Below, one piece after another: positions 1 to 12,245 of a stretch of DNA of 64,000 nt. The position numbers were made by a program, and so were the translations under genes. The notes under the pieces are model-generated. The model made no database searches, had not been told where the DNA came from, and saw nothing but the letters and a program-made list of their open reading frames with translations. Position 1 is the first letter of the stretch. The number at the start of each line of letters is the position of its first letter. The stretch comes from Phoronis australis (lineage: Eukaryota > Phoronida > Phoronidae), in NCBI GenBank assembly GCA_002633005.1, contig NMRA01000056.1, positions 565,165 to 629,164 of the forward strand, read 5' to 3'.

Positions 1-29
1 GTGATCACTGTTGACCTGTGACCCCACAG

Positions 30-122
30 GTGTCTATGGCGACGTGCACCGTGTGAAGATCCTCTTCAACAAGAAGGACAATGCTCTGATACAGTTCGCT
101 GAGCCGCAGCAGGCTCACCTTG
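30..122 (+). CDS. PTBP1: PTB exon: second half of RRM3
   Basis: The acceptor CAG is at 27-29 and the donor GTAAGT at 123. The exon starts with two bases of a split codon and ends with one base of the next (G, completed to Ala in the next exon). It encodes [18 protein letters not shown] and the following strand and helix of RRM3. Confidence 0.93.
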
Positions 123-3100
123 GTAAGTGGTAGTCACTATTGTTTTTCAAAGGTACTAAACCCTGTTTTGGCAATTTCAGGCAATCCTTGTTCCGTACCC
201 CACTAATGTACCATTGTTGTCGCACTTGAGTGATAAATGCAGGATTCAATTGATTCTGTGGTTTTTAGTGTGCAGTTCACCCCCGTAGTTGTTTTGTACC
301 GAAAATGTGAGTCACTCTTGCCTGTGTAGCAGACTTCATAAGAACTTTTCAAGCTCACTCCTATCTTTTAATGGCTGACTGGGGTTACGGAGCATTGTTA
401 TTGGAGAGTCGGATGGGAAGAGTCGTCGTCAATATCTGTTTAGAGACCGAAATGGGGTTTAGTATCCTTTTAAGCTGCTTAAGATTTATTGCTTAAAGCA
501 AACTGATGTTGTTCAACGACAGCAACCTCAGAAACCGCAGATCATTATAGCTGGCTTGAAGAAATTTTGTAAGTAAAGTATAAAGTGCTACACTTACAAC
601 TGAAATACAATTATTAGGGTCTAATAGTACAATAGGATGGATAACGTAAGACGTATCTTATGTATAAACAAGAACCAAAGAATTAACTCCAGTGAGAATT
701 ACTTTGCACAAGCAACAAAACTTATATTAAGTGCTTAAGTACCTACCAACATTCATAGAAAGATTTGGTATGATAATGTTCAAGATCAAGCCTGGTATGA
801 AACAGAAATCATACTTTATGTCTAACACTGGAGCTTAAGGACTATAAGCATGCAATCTGATTCCCATCGAGTGCCTGGGAGAGCGAGACCCTTTCAGTTT
901 CATGTGATCATATGATGTCATCAATAGTTATGTGTGCATGCCTGTGTTTTTCACAAGGTGATGCATTTGGTCTGTAAAAGGATAGGGTGCTGCTGAAGTG
1001 GTACTTATGGGCAATACTGTTGGACCTTTTCAAAATGCGAAGCATGGTGGATTTTTTTCCACTTCTACAGACATCATGGTGCTAGCCAACTACTTCGTGT
1101 GAGGTTAATAAGACCTTGTACTGGTAATCCAGTGTGGCAGGTACGCCCCATGCTGGTTAACTGCTCTCAGACTACAAAAAAATTTTGAAATCTGGGGCCG
1201 TTCTTTATAAGCACGTTCATCTTGTGAATATCTACTCCCTCATGGCAATAGTCTGATGACTTTGATCCATGTTTCAGTGATGCAACAACATACTATTCGA
1301 ATGAACCAGCCTAAATGAGACATTGTTCAAATGTTTTGCGCTTAATAGGGTGGTTTGCACATCTTGAACTGATTTCAAGAGAATTCTCTGTTAACTGAAA
1401 ATCATCAGCCATGGTCGCTCTGCTTTTCAGCCATGACCCTTAGCACAGGAGAAATGTTGATTTCTTTTTATATGAGACTACATCAGGGTCATTTCTGTTA
1501 TGGTGGACATTGCTGTCCTTGTCCTTTCACCATTTCATCCTTGACCCACCTAGAGTACGTAAGCATCCTTGGCACTGCTATTACCATTCTTCTACCTTTG
1601 CAGCCATGACCCACCTAGACAAGATCAAGGTGTGGGGCAAGTCAATCCGCGTGGCGCCGTCCAAGCACCCTGTGGTGCAGATGCCGACCGAGCAGCAGAC
1701 GGATGGCGGCAAGCTGACCAAGGACTATACCAACTCGCCGCTGCACCGGTTCAAGAAGAAAGGCTCCAAGAACTACCAGAATATCTACCCGCCCTCTGCC
1801 ACTCTCCACCTCTCCAACATTCCGTGAGTTACCATTCTGTGAAAGTTTTGTCGCAGCTAAACTACAGCCCTACGCTTGTGGTTAGATCGTCATGCCATTT
1901 ATGCTCGTGACAGACACACTTTAACTGCAACTCGCATATGTTTTGCCAAATTGGCAGCAACAAGATGGGGCTAGTCTCTCTGCAGGGTGGCAAGGGTTAA
2001 CTAGCTGCCCAACTAACCATGCAGTAGCTGTCCAGAGCTTTCTTATACACACAAGGGCGTTGTCGGCTTGACAAAATATTGGTGCCTGTTGTTCTCTGGT
2101 TCAACTAGGCACAGGGATTGGCATCATTTCTAAAATCTTTTGGTCAATTTGAGCATACCTGTAGCTCCTTTACGGTGATCAGTGATTTCTCCAGCCATCT
2201 TCAGGTGTTGCAGTGTTCAGTGAGGAACAAACACGGGAATGTGGTACACTTGTTGTGGTCAGTGATGAGACACTTTTTGGGACTTCTTAATTTTCCGTGG
2301 GGTAAGATGGGATTTAAACCGGGGATTTTTGGATTGTCACTCCAGCTGTCCAACCACTACAACACAGAGTTAGCATGACTTAGAAACAGTTTTGCTAAGT
2401 TACCAGGATTGGCTTATACATTCACAGTCTGCGACTATGGCCCTTAATTTCAAGCCTAGTGTCGGTAACTAAACACTTAGATGCGACTATAATCCTGCAT
2501 TCGGTCCAAGAAGCCAACTTTTGCTTCCGACCACTTACTGCACTATACTTGGTCTCCACTGGGTTCTGATGAGAAGTGATTACTGGGGTTTGCAAAAAGC
2601 TGATTCAGAAAGTTTTTTATTTGTTGAGACTATGCTAGACGTATACAGTGGCATGTCAACTTGCAGAGCATGATCTCAAGCAATAACAAACTGTCCGTTC
2701 TATTCAAGTCTCAAAATCACTTCAAATATGACTGTAAAGTAACAGTTTGAGACCAGTTTGATCATGATTAGAGGTCCACATCAAAATTTGGTTTTTGCAA
2801 CTTTAAGTAGGTTTGCAGCTGGTTTTAATTGGATGTGAGCATTAGTTTGACATTTTACGGTTTTCCTTCCAGACCTGATGTCAAGGGTGAGGACCTGCAG
2901 GAAGCCTTCAGGAAGACAGGTGGCACTGTAGTCGCCTTCAAGTTCTTTGAGTGAGTCTCTCTCTGTATTGATGTATTTTAGGACATTTAATGGATCTTTT
3001 AGGCAACTTGTGACAATTTTTCATTTTTGGAGCATAGTATGGTGGGCAAGTTAATTTTTTGTCTAATTTCTTGACAAACCTATCTTTGTTGGAGAATTTG

Positions 3101-6100
3101 TTTTGGTTTTAGCATGTTTTGTATAGTATAGTTGTCACCAAAACAATTGGAATTTTGACCGTTTGTGGCTATGTAAGAAGCAAAAAGGATGTTTCAGCAA
3201 TTAATTTTGCCCCAAATTTTTTTACCCTAGCCATTCAAAGCGTGTCGTTTCACAACACACGTCATGCAGCCGGTGGCTAATGAAAACTGCCTGTTCCATT
3301 AATTCATTTGTAGGTGCTGTCTCAGTACCTATTTATTGGTCCAAACATATGAGCAACACGAAGTCCGACAGTTGTTACGCTAGAGGATATGCAGCTTTAA
3401 AATGAAGCTTGAAAGTTTGGCAGTTCTTCGGTGTGGCATCTTCAACTTGAGGTGCAAAATATCCCTCAGTCCACTAGGAATTCAGGCGAGATCCGTTGTA
3501 ATGAAGCACAAACCTTAATTTTTTTTCTTGTGCTTCCAGAAAAGACCACAAGATGGCGCTGATACAGATGGGCTCTATTGACGATGCTGTCATGGCTCTT
3601 ATTGTAAGTATGAATAATACTTGTTGGTAAACTGCAAATTGAAGATGGTTTTTTGCTGCATTCATCTTTGGCCGTGGTTCAAAATGTGTTTGTGTTTGCA
3701 GAAGATGGCCATAGAGCCCAAATACTTGATGCAAGCTACTGGGTTTTCCATGTTTACTTTTTATAACGCGTTACACACGAAGGTGATCATGAAGCTTATA
3801 TAATGCGTGATGAACACACTATTTGCATAAGTGGGCCTGATCAAAATTGTAACATATCAGTTGCCTTAGATTTTGCTTTGACTCGTTAATTGTGATACTC
3901 CAGGACATATCTAAAGTATTCAGACACAATGACCCAAAATCCCCGTTGTGACGACAGGGCAGACGTTGAATTCATAGTCAGGGTAACCTTCCCTCATGAT
4001 TGTGAATGAAGTGGAATTAAAGGGAAAGTTAGTCTGGTGGCGAAGCCATTCTGTAATTAGAATTCTGCCACCGTTACGATTCGTGCCAGTCATTTTTCCT
4101 AACGGAATTTCCCGTCATGGCGGGAGAAACGCTATTTTGTCTGATTGCTTTTGTCATGCCCTGTACATGCAGTGCTCAAGTTGCCCTGAAATGGCCGCTG
4201 TTTGTCTGTCTTACTAATCAGCGTATTTCTCTTCCCTCCCGTCTCGCCCCATTTGCAGACTATGCACAACTATCAGCTAGGCGACACCAGCCACCTGCGT
4301 GTATCCTTCTCCAAGTCGACCATCCAGCCACAGGCCACTCAACAGCTACAGCAGCAGCAGCAGCAGACGGCGCAGCTCATTCTCAATGCTGTCCAGTAGG
4401 GGGCAGCACCTGGCTGTTGCAGCTCATGCAATCTCACCTGTTCTCTTCTGTGTTCTGTTAATGTCTACGTGCATTGGCACTGTGGTCAAAGATTTTTACA
4501 TCCATTTTAATATTAATATTAATATGAATGCGAAATTTCATTAATTATACTCGATGGCTGCTATTGATGTTCAAAGCATTTCATCTCATGTTTATCTTGC
4601 ATTTGTATGTATATTCATTGCTTTTAGGAGTTGCGATTCTCGTTGTCCACAGATCTGTTACTCGCACGGTGTATATTTTCAGCCAGGTGGCGTTCTTACG
4701 TATTTAAGAGTGTTTTTGTATATTTCTGAAAGTTTGAATTTTTACGGATTACTTATAGGGTTTGTGTTTTTCTCCATGGTCTGTGTATGTATATATCGTT
4801 GGTTCTATTTAATATGAAATGTGGGTTCCCTGTTTGTTTCTTGTTGGTAATGCGAATCTCAGTTTGTTTTTATCACGGCCTTTGCTGATGGGCCTTTCTA
4901 AACACAAGGTAGCAGAGCGAACTTGCTGCCCATTTGTTTGTAAATTGTGGGCATTCCCAATGCCTTGCTATATGACAATGTTGACTCCAAATCGTCCACA
5001 TTTAAGTCTTTTTATTAAATTTGTTACGCAAATTTTACCATTTTTAAAGGATGTTGTTAGTATACAGAGATAGGGTTTTAAATTTTTTGTGACGTATGTA
5101 ATCTTGATTAGTTGTTGAAAGCACGCATTCACCGTGCTGTGCCTTAATACTGGACCATAATCGGTAGTTCTAGGAAACAGGGTAGTTGACAATCCAGGGC
5201 GAAATCAAACTGTTTAATAGCTAGTGAATTATATACTCTTGAGAGGCAACCACAGACATTTTTGTCTTCTTGTTATCATTATTTTCATTTTAGGACTTGT
5301 TTTAGTCGGCATGGGGGAAGGGATCTTTGCATGATAACCCCTCTTGTAGTTGTTTTGACACCCTTTTGCAGATTTCATGTGCATCTATGACACATGCTTT
5401 AGCATAATACATTTCCAGTCTCTTTTCCAGACAACCATCTTACATTGTGCCGCACTCTCAACTCGACCTAACCTCTGATTATTGTTTGCCCCTGTTGGCG
5501 TCGTGCCGCGCACCATCTCGTGAATCACTGCTGTTGATTTTCTGATAACGTTTTGGAAACTGTGGCTAAATTCACCCAGTGTCTATCTGGTGATGGTGCA
5601 TGAAGAGACATGGACGTGTGAACCTGGTTTTACAGCGCTTAAAATGTTTTAAAAAGATGTCGGTCATGTATGTAGCTCTTTTGGCAACTCGACAAATGTC
5701 ATTAGTTCCTTATTCAAATCCATTTTGTTCGCAAGACAGAAAAGGCGAGTCTCGACCAGTTTCACCCACCTCTGTGTTTCACGCACGTCGTGTGTGTGTT
5801 GAGGGTTACTAATGACGTGGCTTTTGGGACTTTCTCTTTCTCTCTTTAGACCGTTTGGCAACTCTTTTGTTTATTTGCTTGATTCACCATCGTTAATTGT
5901 GAATTCTGCCAACAGGTGTGCTCTGGCAGCCTTGTGTCCGAGTGTGTCACGCTGAGAACAGACCACACACATACACACACACGCACACACACTTTTGTTA
6001 TTGTCAACATCAGCTGTTCTGTTGAATATAATGTGGCATCTATGCAGTATCTTGTAGCATAATAAAACTTATTTGATATCCCTGATCTCAACAACATAAA

Positions 6101-6882
6101 ACATCAAAAATATGCTACTGGTGATGACAAGAGCAACAACTAATCTCTACGTGGCGTTCTCACCTCTACATTAGCTGGTTTCCCCATATTTCTGCCTGTG
6201 TGTGCGTTAACTGTCATTATTTCCAGATCGGGCAGACATGTGGTTTCCATGGCCTTTCAACTGTGGAACCCTGTCGCTGGTCTTGTTTCTGCCTTTCGAC
6301 ACATGCTTTATTTTGATATTAATGTTGAGTGTGATTTTAACCCGGTACTTTTGTTTCAAAGTGGCAAGAGAAAGCATGCTACCAGGAAGCGCTAGCTAAA
6401 ACGGACAGCACTTGAGCTCTGTGCACAATTGAATTCTAGTGATCATTGGAAATGGGCCTTTTATGTTTTTGGCGAGTAAAAGTGCGCCGCAGTAATTGGT
6501 TGGTGAAGCTGACACAACGGCTTATTGGCTGTGCTTACTGGCTGATCAAAGTTGATGTGTACCCTCGCTAGCCAATAGTCTGTGATGATCGTTCCAAGTG
6601 CAATCTTACGTTGACATGTGTGCAGAGCCAAGTCCAATATGAAATTTCTCTTCAACATGTTTTGGCTAGTGTGTTTTCGTTGCCTCTTGGTAGTTATCCA
6701 TGCTTTGTAGCAATCGACGTGTGCTATGTGAATCCTGTTTCTTGTTCTTTTGATTGGGTCATTTCGCTATGACATCGTTTCTATTTTCTCTTTTCCTTGT
6801 CTTTTTGTAGGGCACGCACAACCTTGAACTGGGCGAAAACAAAACCCACCTCAAAGTGGCTTTCTCTAAGTTTTACATCTGA
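30..6882 (+). CDS. PTBP1: Polypyrimidine tract-binding protein, C-terminal half, with two alternative last exons
   Basis: Only the 3' part of the gene is in the window. Coding pieces are 30-122, 1604-1823, 2873-2950, 3540-3603 and then either 4259-4399 or 6811-6882. The product is an RNA-binding splicing regulator of the nucleus that binds CU-rich RNA. The visible protein covers the second half of RRM3 ([18 protein letters not shown]), the conserved RRM3-RRM4 linker ([20 protein letters not shown]) and RRM4 ([32 protein letters not shown]). All splice phases agree. The order and wording of these motifs match vertebrate PTBP1-3; an invertebrate would normally have a single member, so the symbol denotes the family. 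The two last exons both supply the final RRM4 strand and each is followed by its own AATAAA, so they are alternative terminal exons. Family assignment is very secure. Which last exon is used, and where, is inference. Confidence 0.96.
123..1603 (+). other. PTB intron
   Basis: This 1.48 kb intron shows no repeat, RNA gene or conserved coding stretch that I can recognise. It ends in a TTTGCAG acceptor. Confidence 0.8.
1604..1823 (+). CDS. PTBP1: PTB exon: end of RRM3, linker, start of RRM4
   Basis: This 220-base exon is preceded by TTTGCAG and followed by GTGAGT. It encodes [20 protein letters not shown], the RRM3-RRM4 linker with [19 protein letters not shown], and the first RRM4 strand TLHLSNIP. 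The linker is the most diagnostic stretch for the PTB family. It is followed by a 1.05 kb intron with nothing recognisable. Confidence 0.96.
2873..2950 (+). CDS. PTBP1: PTB exon: RRM4 helix 1
   Basis: The acceptor TTCCTTCCAG precedes it and the donor GTGAGT follows. It encodes [20 protein letters not shown] and FKFFE, equivalent to the vertebrate stretch with GGVVKGFKFF. Both splice phases (2 in, 2 out) fit the neighbours. Confidence 0.94.
3540..3603 (+). CDS. PTBP1: PTB exon: RRM4 RNP1 and helix 2
   Basis: It encodes [20 protein letters not shown] and one further Ile, then the donor GTAAGT. It ends in phase 0, so either of the two downstream last exons can be joined without breaking the frame. 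Confidence 0.95.
4259..4399 (+). CDS. PTBP1: PTB alternative last exon A, with glutamine-rich tail
   Basis: The acceptor ATTTGCAG follows a C/T-rich tract. The exon encodes [20 protein letters not shown], the closing strand of RRM4, and continues for about 26 residues beyond the point where vertebrate PTBP1 stops. That extension includes six consecutive Gln and ends LILNAVQ before TAG at 4397-4399. A CAG repeat encodes the Gln run. A 3'UTR of about 1.7 kb follows, with AATAAA at 6061. Confidence 0.93.
   Translation, partial: TMHNYQLGDTSHLRVSFSKSTIQPQATQQLQQQQQQTAQLILNAVQ
4400..6060 (+). other. 3'UTR of PTB last exon A
   Basis: AT-rich sequence without coding potential beyond short chance frames. 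It contains a CA-rich stretch at about 5968-5994. It runs to the poly(A) signal at 6061. The extent is inferred from the stop codon and the signal only. Confidence 0.6.
6061..6066 (+). terminator. Poly(A) signal for PTB last exon A
   Basis: Canonical AATAAA, 1.66 kb after the exon A stop and 0.74 kb before last exon B. Its position supports real 3' end formation before exon B. Confidence 0.55.
6777..6810 (+). promoter_or_regulatory. Pyrimidine tract upstream of PTB last exon B
   Basis: An almost pure pyrimidine run containing TCTATTTTCTCTTTTCC and CTTGTCTTTTTG directly before the AG. UCUU, UCUAU and CUUUU elements are known PTB binding words, so the protein could control use of its own last exon. 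The sequence is seen; the autoregulation is inference. Confidence 0.5.
6811..6882 (+). CDS. PTBP1: PTB alternative last exon B, short terminus
   Basis: It starts after CTTTTTGTAG and encodes [20 protein letters not shown] then FYI and TGA at 6880-6882. It is homologous to last exon A over the RRM4 final strand (HN.(L)G ... HL.V.FSK) and ends about where vertebrate PTBP1 ends. LELGEN is closer to the vertebrate wording (DLGENHHLRV) than exon A is. It has its own 3'UTR and poly(A) signal. Confidence 0.92.
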   Translation, partial: GTHNLELGENKTHLKVAFSKFYI

Positions 6883-9080
6883 ACATTGCCACACCACCAC
6901 CACTACTACTACTCCTCTTGTACAAACACACTCCTCCCCGGGCACCACGACGCTATAGTTTCTGTGTTGTCAAGGCGCTTGTTACTAAGGACTCCGTATG
7001 TCCTCCGCTTGTACTAAAACCGACACGCGGCACCCCGACTATGCTCGTACCGGCTGTCTCTTGTGACTTCCATCTTGTGAACTCCTGCCGTAGCACAGTG
7101 ACTGCTGAGTGTTGTATTAACGCTATTCACTTTCGACTTTATCTTGATAGATAGTCCAGTGTTTGGTCATTGGATGTAACATGTGTGCTATTGTATAGTT
7201 TTGGTTAAAGACAATCCCGTACACTGACCTACTGTTGTTCTGTTGACTGGGATAGCTGGATGCGCATAGTCTGTTTTTGTTGTTTATTGAACCTTAGGAG
7301 GTCGTAGTACATGAAAGAACGGTCATGTGATGGTACCCACTCGTACCGACTTCCTGAGGGAACACCAACTCCCTCTACCTTTGGACAGTAAGCTTTTAGC
7401 ATGCTGTGTACAGAAATGTTTTGTGAAGGCAAAAGCAGTTTCTTTTAAGACTTGTGAATTTAAAGTTTCTACTCTAGGGTGGTAGCAGGAAGATGGCATT
7501 GTCATGTGACCGTTGTTTCAGGATACTTGACGGCACTACGAGCTTGTCGCTTGTATGTGTGCTGGAAATTGGGTTTAAACAGGACCAGTTTTAGCCACTG
7601 TTGCTGCGTACATTTTGTATTGGGTGTACTGCTGTACTAGCGTCTTTTATAGCATTTTGTAGCGTCGTTTTGTCTGAACCAACCATAGGTTGTTATTTCA
7701 GTGACTATTGTACACTAATTGTACATTTGGTCGATGTTGTCGTTGAGATTGGATCATGGTTAGCTGTGTAAATAGAATGCATTTCACCAGGAAGTTGTCA
7801 CCAGTACTTTCTCTCGTCACGAGACAAAGTGATGTTGACAACTGACCTCCTAACAAAGCTCCGCCTTCCATCCAAATATGGTCGTGGTGCGTGGATCATA
7901 ACGAGCAATGCGCAATAAGAAGCTGTTGTATTTCTGGGGAAGGCGGGGTTTTGCCAAATTAGTCAGAAAAGGCTCACTTTGTGGATCAAGGACAGCTCTG
8001 AATCCACAATTCCGTTTCAAGGCATTCCATTTCGCCTTATTTGCGTTGTGCAAGGAATCCAACTACTCGCAGTGACTGGTGGGTATCATTCCGCCAGTCA
8101 ACTTCAGCTGAATTGGCTTTGCATGAGAGTGGAGCGATTCCTAACCATATGTAAACATTGTACTTGTCGTATCTCTAACAAAAAAGCAATGTCGAGACAA
8201 TTGTTGCGAGTACATTCACCACTTGCAGCGTTCTGCGTTATGTGAGAAAATATCTCTAGGCCAGAACAGAATTCTGGTGCGTCAACTGAAATTATATGTA
8301 TATACTGATCAAGCAATTATTTTGTTATGTACAATCTAAAGCAGAGATGGAATATGGAATAATATTTTTTCTTATTTTTGCGTATATTTTTAAATGTTCA
8401 ATATTGTCTTTTCTCCACCATGCTCCCGTCACATTGCCAGTTCACAATTGTTGAAATGACATGTAGCTGTTAAAACTGCTTAGGCTAGGTTTATGATGTT
8501 AGCAGTGTTATTGCCTGGTAACGTGTGGCAACATGGTGGAAACGTTACGATCTGGTTACTGCTTATTTCCGTGTGTGTATCAACATGTGCAAGATCTGAG
8601 AATAACTGTCAAGCATTTGGTTTAAGTTGCTGCCTCAAGCCAATATTGGTCAGTTGGTAGCCTGCATATATTTTCATTTTTTGTTTTCTGTTAATGATTT
8701 TGGAAACGTTGATCGTTTCTTCCACGTTTCTTTGGACAATAGGAAGCTAAGAAATTGTTTGTTCTTACAAGCAGGTATCCAGTAATGTATGTCAATTATG
8801 TGGAGAAATTTTCTTAGAATTCACGATTTTAGTGGCCTTTTGTAAGTGCCTACAGTGCAGAGCAATCTGTGTTGGAATTTAATGAAGAGGGTGTTTAAAG
8901 AATTGTTACACATTGTATGAGAGCTGTGTTTTGCAGTCATTGTACTCAAGAGTCCATTCCTTCTCTGTTTTTGAGAAGGCAATATTTACAAAATTGTCGT
9001 TTGTTGAAGACATCCTGTAATAAGCAGATCGGATAAAGTATTTTTTCTTTTTTATAATAAAACAACTGAAACATATTATC
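6883..9080 (+). other. 3'UTR of PTB last exon B
   Basis: Noncoding T-rich sequence of about 2.2 kb. It begins with a short ACC/ACT-rich run after the stop. Nothing else recognised until AATAAA at 9056. Confidence 0.6.
9056..9061 (+). terminator. Poly(A) signal for PTB last exon B
   Basis: AATAAA in an A/T-rich setting, followed by a GT-rich stretch (CAGTGTTGTTTAGTGGTGTA) that would serve as the downstream element. Confidence 0.6.
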
Positions 9081-10689
9081 AGTGTTGTTTAGTGGTGTAC
9101 TGTACTTTACTATTCTGTATATCTCGGATAACTGTGAACTTGGTGTGTGTTAGTTTTCTTTCTTTTCTATTGTTTACTCAGATCATTTCCCTGTTACCTA
9201 TGAATGGGACCATTTGTCTCCAGTCAGTGGACAAAGACCAAACTGTTTAATTTGCTTAAAGCCTCGCCACTACCAAGCATTTGTGTAAACTCAGTTAATA
9301 CCATTTTGTGACGTGTCCCGCATTTGCCCACTGCCCATGCTTGGTTGTTGGCAGACAGGTCATTTCATGGTATTGATTCAGTGTACCACAATGTCTGGCA
9401 TTGTCTCCTTTGCTACACTTGGTATGTTCTGTGTTACTGTAGTATAAGGCACCTCTATATATTAACCCACACAGTTCTTGTGTTCATGTTACTGTATTAT
9501 TCAAATGCTTGTCGGTTTGTAATTCTTCTTATGTTCGGTTCACTAATAGCTAGCTAATTGTACGTGTCTTAGTCTTATTAAATCTATATTCTAGAAATGA
9601 ATACCTCATCTGTGTTTCCTTCGCTTTTCCTCCCTTTGCTGAACACAACATTCTTGCTTCTTTGGTTCACTCGTCCATTCAGTTCTCTGCATTCCACGTT
9701 TTATTTACTACCTAAGTCTTCAACATCTGCACTAATGAAAATTGCTTTTCTACGTTCTGGATTTCCATGTGTAGGCCTGACGAACGTCGACAAAACTCAT
9801 TTCTAATCGAGACTGGATTCTTCTGAGCGAGTAGTGAAACTGCCTGTGTAAACATGGTTGTGTCCAGGGGCATTGAACGAGTCCATCTGTGCAATGCTCC
9901 CAGCTGCTCTGCCTGGGTCTGTTTCGGAAAAAAGACTCGGGAATGAAGTTTGGTCTTGCGTTTCCACTTCACAATTGATAGAAAAAAGTTAAGCCAAGTA
10001 ATTATGCGCGCTTCACAGAATAGATATAATTCTTAGAAATTATCTGTTGCCAAAAGTTTGGTGTACATTCTCGCACTGTCCTTTCCTCAAGTGAGATATC
10101 AATAGTATTTTTCAGGTGCGACCAAATTTCTAACTTTACTTTCAAGTCACTTTTCGTGCAACGGGCTCCCTAAGTTCTTTAGTCCGGTCTTTTCTAAGAT
10201 AGCATTACTTCGATTTGAATTTTGATTACCGTTCTTAAATATGGCTTGCGAAGACTGCCACCTGAATATGGAATACTATCGACACTCCATCACTTGTAGT
10301 TACATTTGAAGCGAGTCATGCTGTTGTTTCAGCTATGACCTGACGTGCAACCTTTGATAATTCGGGCCTCTGGTTTTTAACGTAAATGTTGACCTGCTGC
10401 AAATTCGAAAAAAGTCGAGCCTTGGTAAATGTAGGAAGAAGAGTTGTTATTTGAGCTGTACTGCAGCCCGTGGTCCTCTTGCATGCAAAGTACCAGACTG
10501 CAGAATTCGACACAGCTCCACGAAGAGGGGACCCTGTAGTATTTTCAGCATAATAGGGATAGAATAATGCGATATCCTTGGAATGGATTCACCTTGGTTT
10601 TCGCACCAGAGAGGTCAATGTAACTAAACTGCACGGTTAACAGAGTGCCAAACTCGGTGTTTGACGCAATGACACAAGTCACATACCTG

Positions 10690-11291
10690 CAAACACTGTT
10701 CACTGACCCGTACACGTGATCGGACTCGCGAAACACCATTCATTCACCCAAAAATACACGGTCACGTACTCGCATTCACTTAGAAACACTGTACACTCCG
10801 ATAAAGCATGTCGAATACACGGACTCGTCTGCATCCCGGGTAAAAGGGCGTGAAATAGCGATTTGACTACGCAGAAAGAATGGATCAACCTTCATGTATA
10901 AGCGACACCTTCGCCCACGAAAACTTGGTTTAGTACAAAACTACAATTTGAGCTAACTTCGACAAGAGACAAATATTTCAAGTCATGCTAAAATCCATTT
11001 CAAGTTTTATCAAATTAATAGTAAACGGGTCACACACGTCAACAACAAAAATTGTAGAACAAATAAGCAGTTTAAATAATGTTTGTTGTTTCTAATTCAC
11101 AACATCACATGTACAAACTCATGATCAAAATTATTATATTTGATCTCGCACCCATTACGCACCTGTCGAAGCAAACTTCTACATTTTATCCGTAAACCGT
11201 GTTTGGCGGTCCGTGTTTCTACGTTAGAGGGCGTCCATGGTCGTGTATTTCGGGTGAATGGATCGTGTTTTGCGAGTCAGTGAACGGTGTA
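10690..11291. mobile_element. Foldback (inverted-repeat) element
   Basis: The left arm (10690-10763) and right arm (11232-11291, opposite strand) share the order GTTCACTGAC, CTCGC/AAAACAC, CATTCACCC and AAATACACG with small differences. The interior of about 470 bp has no ORF. Related words (GTTCACTGACTCAC, CACCCAAAA) recur on the minus strand near 37390-37455. It looks like a non-autonomous element; the family is unknown. Confidence 0.45.
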
Positions 11292-12239
11292 TGCATGTCG
11301 TTTTTGGGTCTGACAACGTGTTCGGCAATCTGTGTACTTGAGATACCTTGAAGGTAACAAAAACAGGTACTGCTTGTCATTTACATATCAGTGGTATTCC
11401 GTAACACACCCGTCCACTCTGGGATTCTTATGTCCCGGATTACTGTATCCTGGCAGAAAAAAAAAACGGACTAAACCAAAATAAAAATCGAAAGCTTCGT
11501 CAATCCTGGTGAACTTGTCGTGCAGTTGGGGCCATGACCATAATGTAAACTCGGCCAATAAACAAAACCTGCAAATTCACTTTGAAAATTTAATAAATAA
11601 GTTAACAGTACATTAAATACACGACAACACACGTGGTCGTATCCAGTGGCGGATTTAGAGGGGGGCCATGCCCCACCCCCTAAAATTAACCCAGATTACA
11701 TTTGGTAGTTCGGGGTCCAAATGTCTGACGNAATGCTTAGCACACTGGTTACTGGGTAAATCTAACAAAAAACTTTCACAACAGGAAGAGGCCACATGGC
11801 TTTAATAACAGTTATACTCGGCCAAATTCTACAGTTAAAAACACTTGACAATTGTGACAAATCACAGTTACCTTCAGCCCCATATAATGCCATTATTTAA
11901 AACTATAGTCACAGTGGTTTCAGGGTGGACTCCTCGGTTTCTTTCTAATACATGTTCTGGATTCCTAATTCCACAATACTGAACCATAGACTAGAGTTGA
12001 CAGATTGCTTCATCACCAAGTTTCAACACTGCTCTAAATTCATACATTCCAGTTAGGACTTCACAATTTTAGGATGACCTAACCAGCACTATGTGGGACT
12101 TCAATGTCTAGGACATAAAAGAACAACATACAGACTGATATTTATAATATACCGTACAATGTCTACTCCTTTTGTGACCCATCCAAGCCAAAGAACAAAT
12201 GGTCCAGACCAGAACGGGATTTTCCAATTTGTGCACAAC

Positions 12240-12245
12240 TTTATT
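12240..12245 (-). terminator. Possible poly(A) signal for HCCS
   Basis: TTTATT on the plus strand reads AATAAA on the minus strand, 1.9 kb after the HCCS stop codon. It is one candidate only; the true end cannot be fixed here. Confidence 0.25.

Noticed and set aside
1569-1910. Alternative frame of 113 codons over the PTB exon
   Set aside because: Shadow frame of the real RRM3-RRM4 exon.
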